Positions 27,601-36,008 of a stretch of 64,000 nucleotides of DNA are shown here, in pieces. Below the pieces are notes generated by a model. The model had not been told where the DNA came from, searched no databases, and was given only the letters and a program-made list of their open reading frames with translations. Made by a program: the position numbers and the translations under genes. Position 1 is the first letter of the stretch. Every line of letters begins with the position of its first letter. Source of the DNA: Lepisosteus oculatus (lineage: Eukaryota; Chordata; Actinopteri; Semionotiformes; Lepisosteidae); the NCBI RefSeq assembly GCF_040954835.1, contig NC_090704.1, forward strand, positions 39,746,979 to 39,810,978. The letters are read 5' to 3'.

Positions 27601-29988
27601 AGGCAGAAGGCCCAGCCTCCGGCCTCTTGGACAATCCTGCCAAGGCACCACACACCAAGGTGAGAATACAGCCTGGTTCCACCTATAATGCTGTTAGCAC
27701 AGTTTTAGCACAGTTTGTGCCCTAAAGCATAAACCCCAAATTGCAGTGTGGTAACATTGCTTAAATAGTCTTTAACCCAGGGTCAGTTCAGTGCAGAGGT
27801 GACTCCCAGGTTCCTGCAAGCCTGGAATGATGTCAGTGAGAGACGTGATGCTATTCTGATTGGCCTGATAGACGCTAGTAATTCCAAATGAGATTCTAGC
27901 GTCATCAATGAAATGCCTCACAACTTCAGCCCAACACAAAGTGAGATACTATATGTAATTTTCAAAATACATTTTTTAAAAAGAGTATTCAACGAACATT
28001 CGGCAGGGATGACAACAACCAAGGTCTCTTTCATCTCAGCTGCCCTAACTGGTAATCATCCTTGACATCATTTCCCAAAGGCTATAAATACCTTAAGTAA
28101 ACTTCTCTTCCTCAAATTTGTCAAATGCATCCCTCCTCCACCCAGCTACATTTGCATCTCCCCTTTAGTCAGCTTCTCTATCATGTTTGGGAGTTCTAAT
28201 TTCCTCGTCTTACAGCCAGCATTGGCCCTCAACCAAGTGAGTTAAGCCAAAACTTCCCATGCCTAACCACTCAATAAATATTGTGTGGTTAGGCATGGTT
28301 TCGTTGTTCCTTTTAAAGGTAAAAATTGATCAAATAAATCAAATAAAGAGTGGAATACAGTTATTACTTAAAGAGTCATTGCTCTTTATTGAGTACTAAC
28401 ATATGATAATGTACTTATTTTTAAATCTGCAACACATTTTCCACAACATCATGAAATCATCATAAAAATGTGTTCCGACATGTTAATGAGGGATGTAAAA
28501 TATTGAAATTTTAATGAAATCTTACGTTTCTACACTGTATCATACATTGTACAAACTAAGGGCTTTAACATACTTTTAAAAAGGCTTAAATTATGGTAAA
28601 TTAGTAGTAGTTATTATATTCAATAATAATACATAAATAGTAGTAATATTGAATGGAAGAAGCTTCAAGGTGGAATGAGTGCTATTTCAGTCCTGATTGA
28701 TTCATACCTTGAGAACTGGGCCAGAGACTCAGGCCTTCTGCTGTCACATTTCCCAGAGTGCTCTGGGAGTGCAGGTTGAACAGGGTCTTCTGAGGAAGAC
28801 AGTGGCTCGACTTGAGCGTCGCCTGGCATTCGGAGACATTGACTCCAGGAAGCTCGCCCGCGTTGGGAGTGTCTGCACGCCCTTCCAAGCTCTGGCTACT
28901 CCAGTGAGTCCCACGAACGAACCTTTGATCTCTTGTTTCCTCTTGATCTGTTCACCAATCCAGTTTCCTCTGTGTAACCCTGTCAATAATAATGACCATA
29001 AAGACTGCGGAGGAGGAGGTGTAGCATTGCTCTATGCTTTTTCACACACAGCAAATAACTGATGGACTGAGAACCAGTGTCAGAAGAAATGCACTAATTT
29101 AGTGGACTGTCAGGGCCAGAACTAGCTGGTTGTCTATCTGTTGCTGTAGCTCCATACACAAAAGGTTTATTTGTCCAGCACTCTGATAAGAAATGGCTAG
29201 ATTAGACTGTCAGATTTATAGGTTACTACATGAGCAAGAGGGGGCAAATTGCATCTTTTTTGCTGCCTCTGTTGTTCTTATGCAAGCCAAGGTCTGGTTT
29301 ATTAGATGTACATCTAGGGCAAATCTTGGTCTCACTGGCAGAGAAAGAGAGAGTGGAAAAACAGATAAAAGATTTATTCTCTAGGCTGTGAGCAAAGAGG
29401 AATGAATGTGACAAATTTCTGATCCATTTTCTCAGCTCTTCTTCAGCCTTTGCTTGCGTCTGCAAGCACTGAAGTCAGCTATAAGACCACCACCGAAGTC
29501 TTGCAATAAAATCCATTCGGGCATTGCTGTGGCGTAATATAATAAAATAGAATAATTACATGTGTCAAACCTAGAACAGAAATGCACAAACAGAAATTAA
29601 AATGTATTTTGAAATCTTTCCTGTTGACATGTCTCTGATTTTGGAACATTAAGGCTGTTGGGAAGAACTTTGCCCAGATCTGAAATCCTGCCGCGTTTAA
29701 AGGAGAATTGAGCAAAGAAAGTACAGCCTGTATGAGAATACATGGACATGCTGTACAGGGGGTCAGCACAAGGTAATTCCCCCCTTGCTCTCTTTCTTCC
29801 ATTAGGAATGCCAGGAGCTGCAGCTGCCCTGTGATTTACCCATGAGCCCTTGGATGCTGAGCAAAGGGCTGAAGTGTGTAAATGAGGCTGATCTGAAGTC
29901 TCTACCACTGACAAGTCGTAGCTCGGATAATGACCAAGCTGAAGACCCGGACAGAACCATTGTCAGGAGCAGGCTGCCTCTGGACTAA
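519..29988 (+). CDS. WDR49/WDR64/EFCAB8-family EF-hand and WD40 repeat protein (multi-exon gene)
   Basis: Exons joined by GT-AG sites: 519-620 (tentative), 9641-9898, 11357-11503, 12154-12276, 12960-13131, 13227-13273, 14071-14208, 14882-15070, 17268-17459, 17965-18225, 18526-18690, 20164-20313, 20659-20843, 21420-21524, 21872-22011, 22418-22563, 23100-23317, 25250-about 25466, 27562-27659, 28775-28903, 29806-29988. The product is about 1,100 residues. An EF-hand pair at the N-terminus (loop DTSCDGYVDWEE, residues about 122-133) is followed by about 14 WD40 blades with WD-type ends such as VRLW, VLKVWD, VAVWD, IKVWN, LIVW, IQVWD and ARLW, enough for two seven-bladed propellers. An acidic linker and a basic C-terminal region follow. 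This order is that of the WDR49/WDR64/EFCAB8 family; fly WDY is a relative. Cilia or sperm function is inferred from the family. Which paralogue this is cannot be decided by eye. The weak points are exon 1 and the 25.3-27.6 kb junction. Confidence 0.85.
2115..2442 (-). repeat. 5S-rRNA-derived SINE copy, 3' part
   Basis: Starts with an AATAAT run (the SINE tail read backwards), then the diagnostic block of a 'cttttctgga' core, 'ccactcaaagtgcttta' and 'ctggatgatgc' shared with the copies at 46236-46771 and 58220-58709. The 5S-like head is missing, so the copy is 5'-truncated and diverged. Confidence 0.7.
8073..8384 (-). repeat. tRNA-SINE-like interspersed repeat, old copy
   Basis: On the minus strand the unit begins with an A-box-like 'cagtgacgcaacagttag' and a B-box-like 'attccgac' region, continues through 'ctgtgggaggaaaac' (the 'cctcccacag tccaaagaca' block), and ends in 'atggatggat'. 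It is homologous to the repeats at 10933, 13487, 36977, 45378, 48466 and 53700. Confidence 0.6.
9012..9425 (+). repeat. Degenerate 5S-rRNA-derived SINE
   Basis: The head 'agataagcaagggtgggcc' followed by 'cagtactgggttaggagacc' matches the 5S rRNA internal promoter region. Downstream, 'cagatgagatgttaaacc' and 'catcacccagatgggg' match blocks of the better-preserved copies at 46236 and 49595. It sits about 200 bp upstream of the exon at 9641. Confidence 0.6.
9641..9898 (+). CDS. WD40 gene exon: N-terminal EF-hand region
   Basis: Encodes LEEELQLEHLQWLKEAF, then a degenerate first EF-hand loop (DPRSGEV), then MSLEEFQSALGTMLG and the entering helix MELLFNK of the second EF-hand. Ends at AAG|gtaagg in phase 0. 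The acceptor could be at 9630 or 9640; 9640 keeps phase 0 with the candidate first exon. Confidence 0.8.
10933..11258 (+). repeat. tRNA-SINE-like interspersed repeat
   Basis: Begins 'tggtggttcagtggttagca' (A-box-like) and 'gggttcaattcca' (B-box-like), followed by the common fish block 'cctcccacaatccaaagaca' and 'aattggccctggtgtgagtg'. It lies just upstream of the EF-hand exon and ends next to a short ACTCCAA tandem run (11258-11297). Confidence 0.75.
11258..11297 (+). repeat. Short imperfect ACTCCAA tandem repeat
   Basis: About five imperfect copies of a 7-bp CTCCAAA-type unit follow the end of the SINE-like repeat and stop about 60 bp before the acceptor of the exon at 11357. Confidence 0.7.
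11357..11503 (+). CDS. WD40 gene exon: canonical EF-hand loop
   Basis: Opens with V then DTSCDGYVDWEE, a full 12-residue EF-hand loop with D, S, D, D and final E at calcium positions 1, 3, 5, 9 and 12. It continues FCTYLLLQYKEKDY. Acceptor tggcag|gt and donor AAG|gtaacc, phase 0 at both ends (49 codons). Confidence 0.9.
12154..12276 (+). CDS. WD40 gene exon: first WD blade
   Basis: Encodes QEPTIRMLAVPHPQ then RFLGVSKEGTLTIWDSSL, a WD40 strand pattern ending in IWD. Acceptor ggtag|CAA. The donor GAG|gtgctt is weak but keeps phase 0 with the next exon; a nearer alternative would break the frame. Confidence 0.8.
12960..13131 (+). CDS. WD40 gene exon: blade 2
   Basis: Encodes RKWTTDAVCMPDVHKIALAT and SSRDIHFFDIST then FEEFYLF. 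Acceptor ccag|GTC; donor TTTG|gtatat leaves one base, which is completed by GA at 13227 to give glycine. Confidence 0.85.
13227..13273 (+). CDS. WD40 gene micro-exon (47 bp)
   Basis: A short exon encoding IANVPTCLCYWCDTK. Acceptor tcacag|GA and donor AAG|gtaagg are both strong, and the 2-base start phase complements the previous exon. Confidence 0.85.
13487..13715 (-). repeat. tRNA-SINE-like interspersed repeat
   Basis: Minus-strand copy: 'atccatccat' at the plus-strand left edge is the inverted 3' tail. The 'gagcctatcccagaaagtaa' and 'gtccatcacaggg' blocks are shared with the copies at 48466 and 53700. The right end retains 'gaggcagcactgct'. Confidence 0.7.
13750..13885 (+). repeat. Interspersed repeat with 'aacatttcggc' block (family shared with 54366)
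   Basis: 'caggtgggtagctgcgtcag' through 'tattccatgctgaaaagaga' is nearly identical to 54369-54440. This copy continues into 'acatttcggctgtggagcc', a motif style seen in Penelope-like and other fish elements. The class is not certain. Confidence 0.6.
14071..14208 (+). CDS. WD40 gene exon: blade 3
   Basis: Encodes APGSPSVLLWGDDVGNVNVL and then a loop with FETPFTEEKGPQRVFMQ. LLWGDDVGNVNVLWF is a WD-strand pair. Acceptor cgcag|GCA and donor CAG|gtgagt, phase 0 (46 codons). Confidence 0.85.
14882..15070 (+). CDS. WD40 gene exon: blade 4
   Basis: Encodes DIRDHIRLVSYQLIPGVHRE, then IRRICYERSGDLIITSSG and a basic RKKKSYTWKINK end. Acceptor atgcag|GAT and donor AAG|gtgagc, phase 0 (63 codons). Confidence 0.88.
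15128..15315 (+). repeat. Interspersed repeat fragment (family shared with 18915 and 43675)
   Basis: 'gatccaaggatttcatccag' and 'cttgaaagaagcctgg' through 'cccacaactctttggataga' align by eye with 18960-19120 and 43745-43860. I do not know the class. Confidence 0.55.
15316..17267. other. WD40 gene intron without recognised features
   Basis: Nearly 2 kb of AT-rich intron between the exons at 14882 and 17268. No exon, transposon or structured repeat was recognised. Confidence 0.5.
17268..17459 (+). CDS. WD40 gene exon: blades 5-6
   Basis: Encodes GVTCFDFCKSLNLLVTGGVD then HTVRLWNQ, the clearest WD40 unit of the gene (VTGG.DHTVRLW), followed by LQGHYMAVLDVVI, the GH-containing start of the next blade. 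Acceptor ttcag|GGA and donor GCT|gtaagg, phase 0. Confidence 0.93.
17965..18225 (+). CDS. WD40 gene exon: blades 6-7
   Basis: The longest internal exon (87 codons). It begins VLKVWDISSLCCLRTLLLKF, completing the previous blade, and ends LSCALYNPFFKQ, the start of the next. Acceptor ggcag|GTG and donor CAG|gtctgc. Confidence 0.9.
18526..18690 (+). CDS. WD40 gene exon: blades 8-9
   Basis: Encodes VVTGSDDSTVAVWDVETGTK and ITCMALDTTQRRLITGARNG then AIK; both are textbook WD40 strands. Acceptor gctag|GTG and donor AAG|gtacaa, phase 0. Confidence 0.93.
18915..19262 (+). repeat. Interspersed repeat (family shared with 15128 and 43675)
   Basis: Contains 'gaggagaccattcagccc', 'tttctgaaagaaaccaaggt', 'cctacaactctttgggtaaa' and 'tttgaaaatttacaatgctt'. 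It is the longest copy in the window, and the solo LTR lies just downstream of it. Confidence 0.55.
19293..19621. mobile_element. Solo LTR of an LTR retrotransposon
   Basis: A GC-rich 329-bp block in an AT-rich intron. It starts TGTCAC and ends GTGACA, a 6-bp terminal inverted repeat of the TG...CA type, and is flanked on both sides by the direct repeat TCCAT (19288-19292 and 19622-19626), the expected 5-bp target-site duplication. A TATA-like 'ctatatattt' lies at 19383-19392 and may mark the promoter. No internal retroelement sequence or second LTR is present, so the element was probably reduced by LTR-LTR recombination. Ty3/gypsy type is likely but not proven. Element orientation is probably +, from the TATA. 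Confidence 0.85.
20164..20313 (+). CDS. WD40 gene exon: blades 9-10
   Basis: Starts VWNIQNGHNLHKLEA, completing IK|VWN from the previous exon, then VTGVICFQDNKLLTVGWSRK and LALYSITDPG. Acceptor tacag|GTA and donor GGG|gtgagg, phase 0. Confidence 0.92.
20659..20843 (+). CDS. WD40 gene exon: blade 11
   Basis: Encodes HSDDILAVDYCPSLGLLATA then SFDGELIVWTLDTQ, a full WD40 unit. Acceptor ttcag|AAG. The donor GC|gtgagt leaves two bases, completed by A at 21420 to give alanine. Confidence 0.92.
21420..21524 (+). CDS. WD40 gene exon: inter-blade linker
   Basis: Encodes DSPGVTLNTSDEPTSKTMQP and RPNSRHRRAHAWDEG, a polar, probably disordered insert. The acceptor tacag|A and the donor GG|gtaaag fit the phases of both neighbours. 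Confidence 0.85.
21872..22011 (+). CDS. WD40 gene exon: blade 12
   Basis: Encodes EPPVDKLLFLKFRAEDRKC and PLLVSSEAGFLCWWSVMG. Acceptor tgtcag|G and donor CACG|gtaact (phase 1), completed by GG at 22418. Confidence 0.88.
22418..22563 (+). CDS. WD40 gene exon: blade 13
   Basis: Encodes ESVLGLCTDQENSLLMSGDT then AGFIQVWDISEF, a clear WD40 unit ending VWD. Acceptor ttcag|GG and donor AAG|gtaaag. Confidence 0.92.
23100..23317 (+). CDS. WD40 gene exon: blade 14 and propeller exit
   Basis: Encodes LLYCWRAHDSTVVSMELLLF and SASSDQTARLWSCNGCYVGT then FGQKKKWNLNNPSTYQHP. The FGQ and YQHP tail after the last blade is typical of this family. Donor AG|gtactt (phase 2). Confidence 0.92.
23318..25249. other. 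WD40 gene intron, possible L1-like fragment
   Basis: About 1.9 kb with no exon recognised. A 48-codon ORF at 23832-23978 starts MGKKHKNNPKTDL, which resembles the start of L1-type ORF1 proteins (see findings). The ORF at 24567-24923 has no recognisable domain. Confidence 0.4.
25250..25466 (+). CDS. WD40 gene exon: acidic linker (3' end unresolved)
   Basis: The acceptor cttgcag|A completes the arginine split from 23317, giving R-DPWRDTREIE, then a run EKEEEEEEK and a polar Q/S/E-rich stretch. The frame runs to a TGA at 25464, which would end a short isoform. Joining it to the exon at 27562 in that exon's best frame needs a phase-1 donor. Phase-1 candidates follow 25308, 25386 and 25440, and all are weak. 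Confidence 0.75.
25467..27561. other. WD40 gene intron or alternative 3'UTR
   Basis: About 2.1 kb without recognised exons or repeats. If the TGA at 25464 is used, the first part would be 3'UTR; otherwise all of it is intron. Confidence 0.4.
27562..27659 (+). CDS. WD40 gene exon: C-terminal linker
   Basis: Read with a 2-base start, it encodes FTQSFISSLDSREAEGPASG and LLDNPAKAPHTK. The other two frames are open but not protein-like. Acceptor tttccag|GC and donor AAG|gtgaga; the end phase (0) fits the next exon. Confidence 0.7.
28775..28903 (+). CDS. WD40 gene exon: conserved C-terminal motif
   Basis: Encodes VEQGLLRKTVARLERRLAFG and RKLARVGSVCTPFQALATP, an amphipathic basic helix followed by a motif ending FQAL. 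Acceptor tgcag|GTT and donor CCA|gtgagt, phase 0 (43 codons). Confidence 0.8.
29806..29988 (+). CDS. WD40 gene terminal coding exon
   Basis: Acceptor attag|GAA in phase 0, 60 codons ending SRLPLD and TAA at 29986. Hydrophilic, with no domain. A possible ATTAAA polyadenylation signal is at 30423, too weak to call. Confidence 0.78.
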   Translation, partial: ECQELQLPCDLPMSPWMLSKGLKCVNEADLKSLPLTSRSSDNDQAEDPDRTIVRSRLPLD

Positions 29989-31966
29989 AGAAAGCTAAGG
30001 TCTTGAGCCACTCCACCACCCTCTTCCTTATGGACACACCTCAGCAGCTGGCTCAAAGCAGAGTAAACCACTTCAATGGCAGACAATCCACCACAGAAAA
30101 CCTGTATGAACTCTGAGAACCGCTGTCTTTCGTCATATGACAGCGGTGGATTTAAAAAAAAAGTATTTTGTATTTTATTGACTGAGGTTCCTCAGCAGTA
30201 TATTCAGTTTCAAATCTGTTGTCATGAAATTCCTCAGGGACTCTATTTTTGGAACTCTCTTAAGAGCTGCCATGTTTGAAGAGTCAAACACTTCTCACAT
30301 TTGGTAAGAAAATCACATTACTCTACAACAGTTGATTGCCGACGTTGTGGTCCAAACACCTGAAAACAAACTATACAATGTATTCCAATACAGTTGCCCC
30401 TCAAATGCAAATATACAATTCAATTAAATTTAGGATAAAAGATTTGTGAAATGAATTCTGAAGTTGCTGCTTTAGATATAAACCTAGCAATATCCTTACT
30501 TTTCATATGCAGTAGATCTGAAATGTTCACAGATACTTTCCTGTCTTATTATTTTATGGAAGATCAAGTGAGCTCAAACAGAATTATTAATGACAAAGTC
30601 GTCATTCAGAATCTCACAAACATGGTGGCAGTCTGAAATTTGTGTCACATCTATGAGATTATATGGTAATTTAAAGTTTAAGTACAAGGTTTTTATAAAA
30701 GTTAGTTGACCCACTTCAAACAACTGTTTTGTGAAAACTATGCACCGCAGCACAAAGACATCTCATACACAAGTAGTTTTCCTCCCCATGATCCAACCAT
30801 GGACAATGACTGTGGACCTGAACTCACTTTTACAGTAGTGTACCATGTCCTTCCATTCACATAAGCCATCATACACAGTGTTCAGACCGAGCCGATGTAG
30901 TTCCCTTGGATTTGTGTTGTAGTTGTCCATTTCAACAAATTCCCCATGGTGCCATTTGTCTGTGATCCACATATTAATCCTCCAAAGTGCTCATTTTTAA
31001 CAATACTCTTTGTTGTATTAGGTCAACTTATAAACCAGCTCTAATACTGGCACAATCCCAATCAATCCAGTAATGGTCTTGACCACTTTGTTATGAAGGT
31101 GGTATGTAGGGTACCTGACTGGGGTAAAATGAGACAGGTGTTGAGGACCCAGAAGGCTCAAGGCTGTAGCAGCTCATTGGAGATTTTAAATGTGTTCTAC
31201 CCACAAGATCAACTACTACTGCCGGCATGTGGTCTTGCACAGAACCAAAGCCAGTCTGACTTTCCTGAACTTGCTCCCCAGCGTCTATTTAAAGATGGAA
31301 GTGGCTGGAACCAAGCAAGACTGAAACGGAATATACAGCCTGCCCACCCACGCTGCAAGATTCCACATGGGAGAGAAATCACATTCTACACGGCTGATAA
31401 AAAAAAAAATTATGGTTATGATTACAAATGCACTGCAGAAATATAGTTCACAGAACGCTAATATGTTGTTTACAAGCTTCTGCCTGTTTGGTGCTGTGCT
31501 TGTAACATATAATTTCATAATGTACAATTTCAAGTGCAGAATGTGTTTCTTTCAATGACGCAGTAACAGGTGCCAAACAGTAGTCATTTACTATAAGATT
31601 ATTATATTTTCTATGCCTTTCTTAGTAACACACTTGAACAAAAATTCTTGTCTAGTTGTGACAGGTCTTTTAGCAACACTTGAAAAGAGAAAATGTGATT
31701 TATTACTCAACACCGGGTTCAGCAGATGGGGATTTTCTACTTCAATAGAGCTCTACAAAATTGCACATAAATAAGCAGTTCACCAAACAGCTCCTGATAT
31801 TGTACATCATGTCCAAATCTTAATTACAAGTTACAGCAAAATTCATCTGCTGAACAAAATATTGGAGGTCTCAGCCCAACAAATAGACACTCTTAATAGC
31901 AGGTGACCCATGGCTGGTGTGAAGAACATTATACAGACCTGCACCAAAATGCATATTTAAGTACAT

Positions 31967-32007
31967 CACAGTATCTTAAACCACTTAAGATATCTTAAGA
32001 TACTGTG
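31967..32007. repeat. Inverted repeat around a TATCTTAAGATA-like core
   Basis: 'cacagtatcttaa' at 31967-31979 is the exact reverse complement of 31995-32007. Between them lies another 'cttaaga' dyad. A third 'cagtatcttaaa' follows at 32013. Confidence 0.8.
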
Positions 32008-35000
32008 TATAGGCAGTATCTTAAACCTCTTTCTCATATGGATCTCTCTTCAGCTTCTTCTTTCTGAGTGGATGTTATTTCTAATCCCCCAAAAGACACA
32101 GGCGTTTTTGGTGGAAACAGCCAAGATGAAATATGTTGTGCTGGCTTCATCCCAGTTTAATTTTTTTTCTGCCAGCACCTCTGACGATGAATATTTTTGG
32201 CTTTTTATATCTAGGGCTGTAGTTTAAAAGAATGTTGGTTTGCTTTCCACTCTTGGAATACATACATATGATTCAGTTTTCAGATGCCTTTGCTGCAAAA
32301 CCATTTTAGAAGGTGAAATGTCTCCCCTAGTCCCCCCAGGATATGACAAAACCCTCCTGACCAGGTCTCGCTCTGTTCTTTCTTAAGCTGTTTCTTATGA
32401 CAGCACTGCACAGGAACACTGTCCTTAATCCACCTATCATGCCCAGGCCACGCTGACTGAATAATCAGTCTAAAAACATTGATCATCATTGATCAAAAGC
32501 AAGAATCACCAGTTCATTTTTTAAAACTCCTCCCCCCCATTCAGAATCACAATTAAACAAAAATTCTGCCTTATTTTCTTTGCTGCTTTTTGCCTTTTCC
32601 AAGGTACTGTACAACCAATGTATAGTAAAAAGCAATGAATCGAGCTAATTAAGACACAAAGCATCAGACTGTTCTGTCTCAGTTTTTGCACTAGAAAAAT
32701 ATGAAATGGTAGCACTTCTTTCCATGAGAACATTGTCTGTAAATACACACAAAAAAGCATGATCTAAGGGAATCTCTGTCTCCACCCAGCCTCATGAAAC
32801 AGATGTTTAGCCACACAGCAAAAATGATCGTGCCTGAAAATCGATAGTAATCTTGCAATCAGGATCAAGAACAAGCAATAAGGAATCAGCTCAGCTATAC
32901 TACTAAACTCCTCACATAAAGGGGTAGTAATGAAGGCTTTGGATGTTCTCTTCAGTTGTGCCATCTGTGATTTATCACGAGATCCTCAGCCACTACAGCA
33001 TATTTAGCATTGACTGGAGGAATGACGCAGCTTTCACCAGCAACACTTTTAGGCTCACTGGCAACTTTTGGGGGTTCCTATTGACTCAGGCTGAAACCTG
33101 GCCTCACCCTGTAGTCGGAAGAACGTTTAATGTGTGAGCCACTGGAGAACCCCAATAGATTTATCCAAAACAAAAAAAAATAGTTAATGAACTGATATGA
33201 GAGTGGGCAACATCATTCAAAGCAGCACTTCTCTAAATAAAAATAGCCTATACTGCAAAGTGGGAAAGCAAAAGAAAAAAAACCCCGGGAAGTCACAAAA
33301 AAACGCAGCTGAAGGTGCCCTCAAGAGCTGGAGTGTGTCCATTGAGCTGCTATCCAACTGATCACCCAGCCTTGAGAACAAGGGTTTAAAAAAATCCTTT
33401 TTAAATCATTTCTCATTTACAAGGATGACCAGGAGACTGCATTTATCTTGCAAGGCATTTACTGGAGCAATTGGAGTGAAGTACGGTATCTTGTTTAAAG
33501 GTACAGTACAAGAATCTCAGGTAATGCCCAGTTAGTGAATGGTAAAGTCAGATAATTTAATTGGGGGTCCTCTAAGTAAAATCCTTTTAGCTTAAACACT
33601 AAAAAAAATTGGCCTCCTATCTAACATCAAGTCCTGATGTCCATCCATTATGAGTCACTTATCCTGATCAGGGTCTTGGAAACCAAAAGCATCAAATGCA
33701 GGATGGGCTTGAAAGCAGATGGCTGCACCACCTCTGGACCTCAGGATTACAGAGTAGTGGACAGTTTAGAACAGCCTGTCACACCTAGCCAGTGTATCAC
33801 TGGGAGCTGCGAGGAAGAACTTCGAAGAAAGCCCATGTGAACTCAGAAACTACACATAAACGTTTTTTTCCTGGGACCATATGTGTAGTAGAAGGTGACA
33901 AAACCTCCCTCAGGATCTTGGATAGTGTTGAAATGACCCCTATAATTCGACACAACCCTTGGATGCAGCAGAGCCTTGAAGCTGTCTTGGGAGTGATGTT
34001 TAGATTAGTGGCTGTGATCGAATCCCTGAAGGGGCAGAGGAGCACCTGTCAAACAAACTTTATGTTTGTTTGGATAAAGTCCAGTCAGGAAAATGGCTGA
34101 CTGGAATGTGTGGCCTGGGAAGCCAGGAGCTGTGAGGCTGACTGGAAGCCTGGAGAATAAAGGCAGACAGGGCAGCCTGCTGCAGTGTAGCTGACAGGAC
34201 AGAAATGGCGCTAACTTCAGGAGATTCTGGAAGTCGAAATAAAAGTGGCATTTCGGAGAATCAGAGTCGCATAAAGACAGGTGCATGAAGCAGGCAGGGA
34301 TTTCCACTGTTCCAGGTAGCTCAATGTCAGAGCACTGTATCAGTGAAAGACAAGGGATGTACAGATAGACAGCCTGACCTAGTCCTCAGGGGCTGGGATG
34401 GAATGTGAGTGCTCATGGGAATGTTGAAGTTACCCATGGCAACCGCAGGCAGTGGGCAGCTCCCAACCCAGGAGTGACACCACGTTGATGGACATCTAAA
34501 AGTGAAATGAGAGATCCATCAATGTGTCAGTGCCATAAAGCAGTGACAAAAATGTCACACTAGACTTTTGTATGCTGCTTTGGTTTTGTGTGCAGCAAAT
34601 GTCTTGGTGAGACCCTGTAGTCTGTGTAATTTTCCTCCGTGTGTGTGCCATTCTGAGATCCTGAAAATAAGTGGCCGAAATTGAATCTATTTTGCATAAA
34701 GTGTTAGTCTCTGACCTCATAAGAAACCTTCGAAGAAGAATAATGTCCCAGGCACTTGTCATCGACTTTGACAATGAAACTATTCAGTGAAAATAGACTC
34801 CTAATAACCATGAAACATTCCACACTGCAAAGACTTGCCACAGCTCTCACGATCAGCACTTGATAATCAGAGGTCTACCCAAACTGCACACCTGGCAATT
34901 ATGAATTATTCTTTGATCTATGACTGGGAAATCATTGCATCATATAAAGGAATTTCCTTCTTCATCAGAAGATAAACATTTGTATTTCATTTTAAAAAAT

Positions 35001-35236
35001 ACAATAAGGTACAAAATATTTACTAGCATATTTAATGCTTCCAAACTGCAGTAAAATATGTAGCGATACACGTATATTAATTTTCTACTTAAAATTGTTT
35101 TGTGTTAATGGGTTAACGTTTAACAGAAAGTGCTATGAATTGTAAAAAGGTCATGATCTTTTCTAATTTGAATATTTACAAAATCATGCTTCTTTTCTTA
35201 TTACTGTTACTTTACTTATTATCAGTGCTATAGTAC

Positions 35237-35299
35237 TTTAAGCGCCTTGGGGCAACCTTGTTGTGAAAGGCGCTATATAAAAATAAATTGAATTTAATT
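35237..35299 (+). repeat. SINE/LINE-type 3' tail with TTGAA run
   Basis: 'taagcgccttggggcaacc' then 'aggcgctatataaaaataaa' and 'ttgaatttaattga' is a common fish retroposon 3' tail. It resembles the 3' end of the 5S-SINEs here ('aagcgctttgagtgg...'). No body of the element is visible upstream. Confidence 0.5.
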
Positions 35300-35755
35300 G
35301 AAAATGTAATACTATGTTATCTTACAATACATATCTTAACCATCCCATTCAATACCTTCATTATTATGAACTGTCCCAATACTACAGTAACATTTGACAA
35401 GGTTAAGAAATGGTATGCTGAAGATCAATTGTATTCTTTTTTTATAACACCAGGAACAATGACAACATAAGATCCACCTCTGTACATGTTCTGCTTGACA
35501 CCCCCCAGATGACAAATGGCATTCCAAACTTAGAAGTGTGTTTTGTGCCTCTCAGTTGCCAAAAAACGAACATTTGTACAGTGCGTACACTTCTGAGGAA
35601 GCTAAAGAGGGAAAAAAATGAGTAGAAAGGAAAGAATAGAAGGTGCTAATCTAAACCAGAGGCAATGCTGGATTCCACAAACATGCTGAAAAAACAAAGA
35701 AGGAAAACTTTGCCCTCATCGCTGGAGATCCTGGTTTGCTCATTTCCCTGTTTGC

Positions 35756-36008
35756 TTGCAATCCACCAGCCCTTTGATTTCGCCTGGTTCCTCCTGCCGT
35801 CTCTCTGACTGGCTCACAGTGCGAACGGGGGCTGAGTCTACAGGGAAGTGGGAAGGTGCAGCTGGAATGTTGCCTAGGAGCTGCGAAATGCTGCTGCTGC
35901 TGCTGCTGTCTCAGTACAGTCTGGCAGGACAGAAGCACTGGATGCCAGATCAGGAATGCTAGCAGGGGGAAGCCAGAGAGTCTGCAGAGAGCCGAACACG
36001 CCACGATC
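35756..36008 (+). promoter_or_regulatory. FAM20A 5' leader with upstream ORF and CTG run
   Basis: A 68-codon upstream ORF (ATG 35756, stop 35962) precedes the FAM20A start and contains a CTG run at about 35891-35908 that reads as leucines. In the FAM20A frame an ATG at 35856 is open right through to the main start. Human FAM20A begins at the position of 36009-36015, so this region is taken as leader. Confidence 0.5.

Larger units (their letters stand above)
29989..36008. other. Intergenic region between the WD40 gene and FAM20A
   Basis: Holds the 3'UTR of the WD40 gene at the left and the FAM20A promoter and 5'UTR at the right. No complete gene was recognised. A small dyad lies at 31967-32007 and a repeat tail at 35237-35299. 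The minus ORF 30763-30972 looks somewhat protein-like but matches nothing I recognise. Confidence 0.5.
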
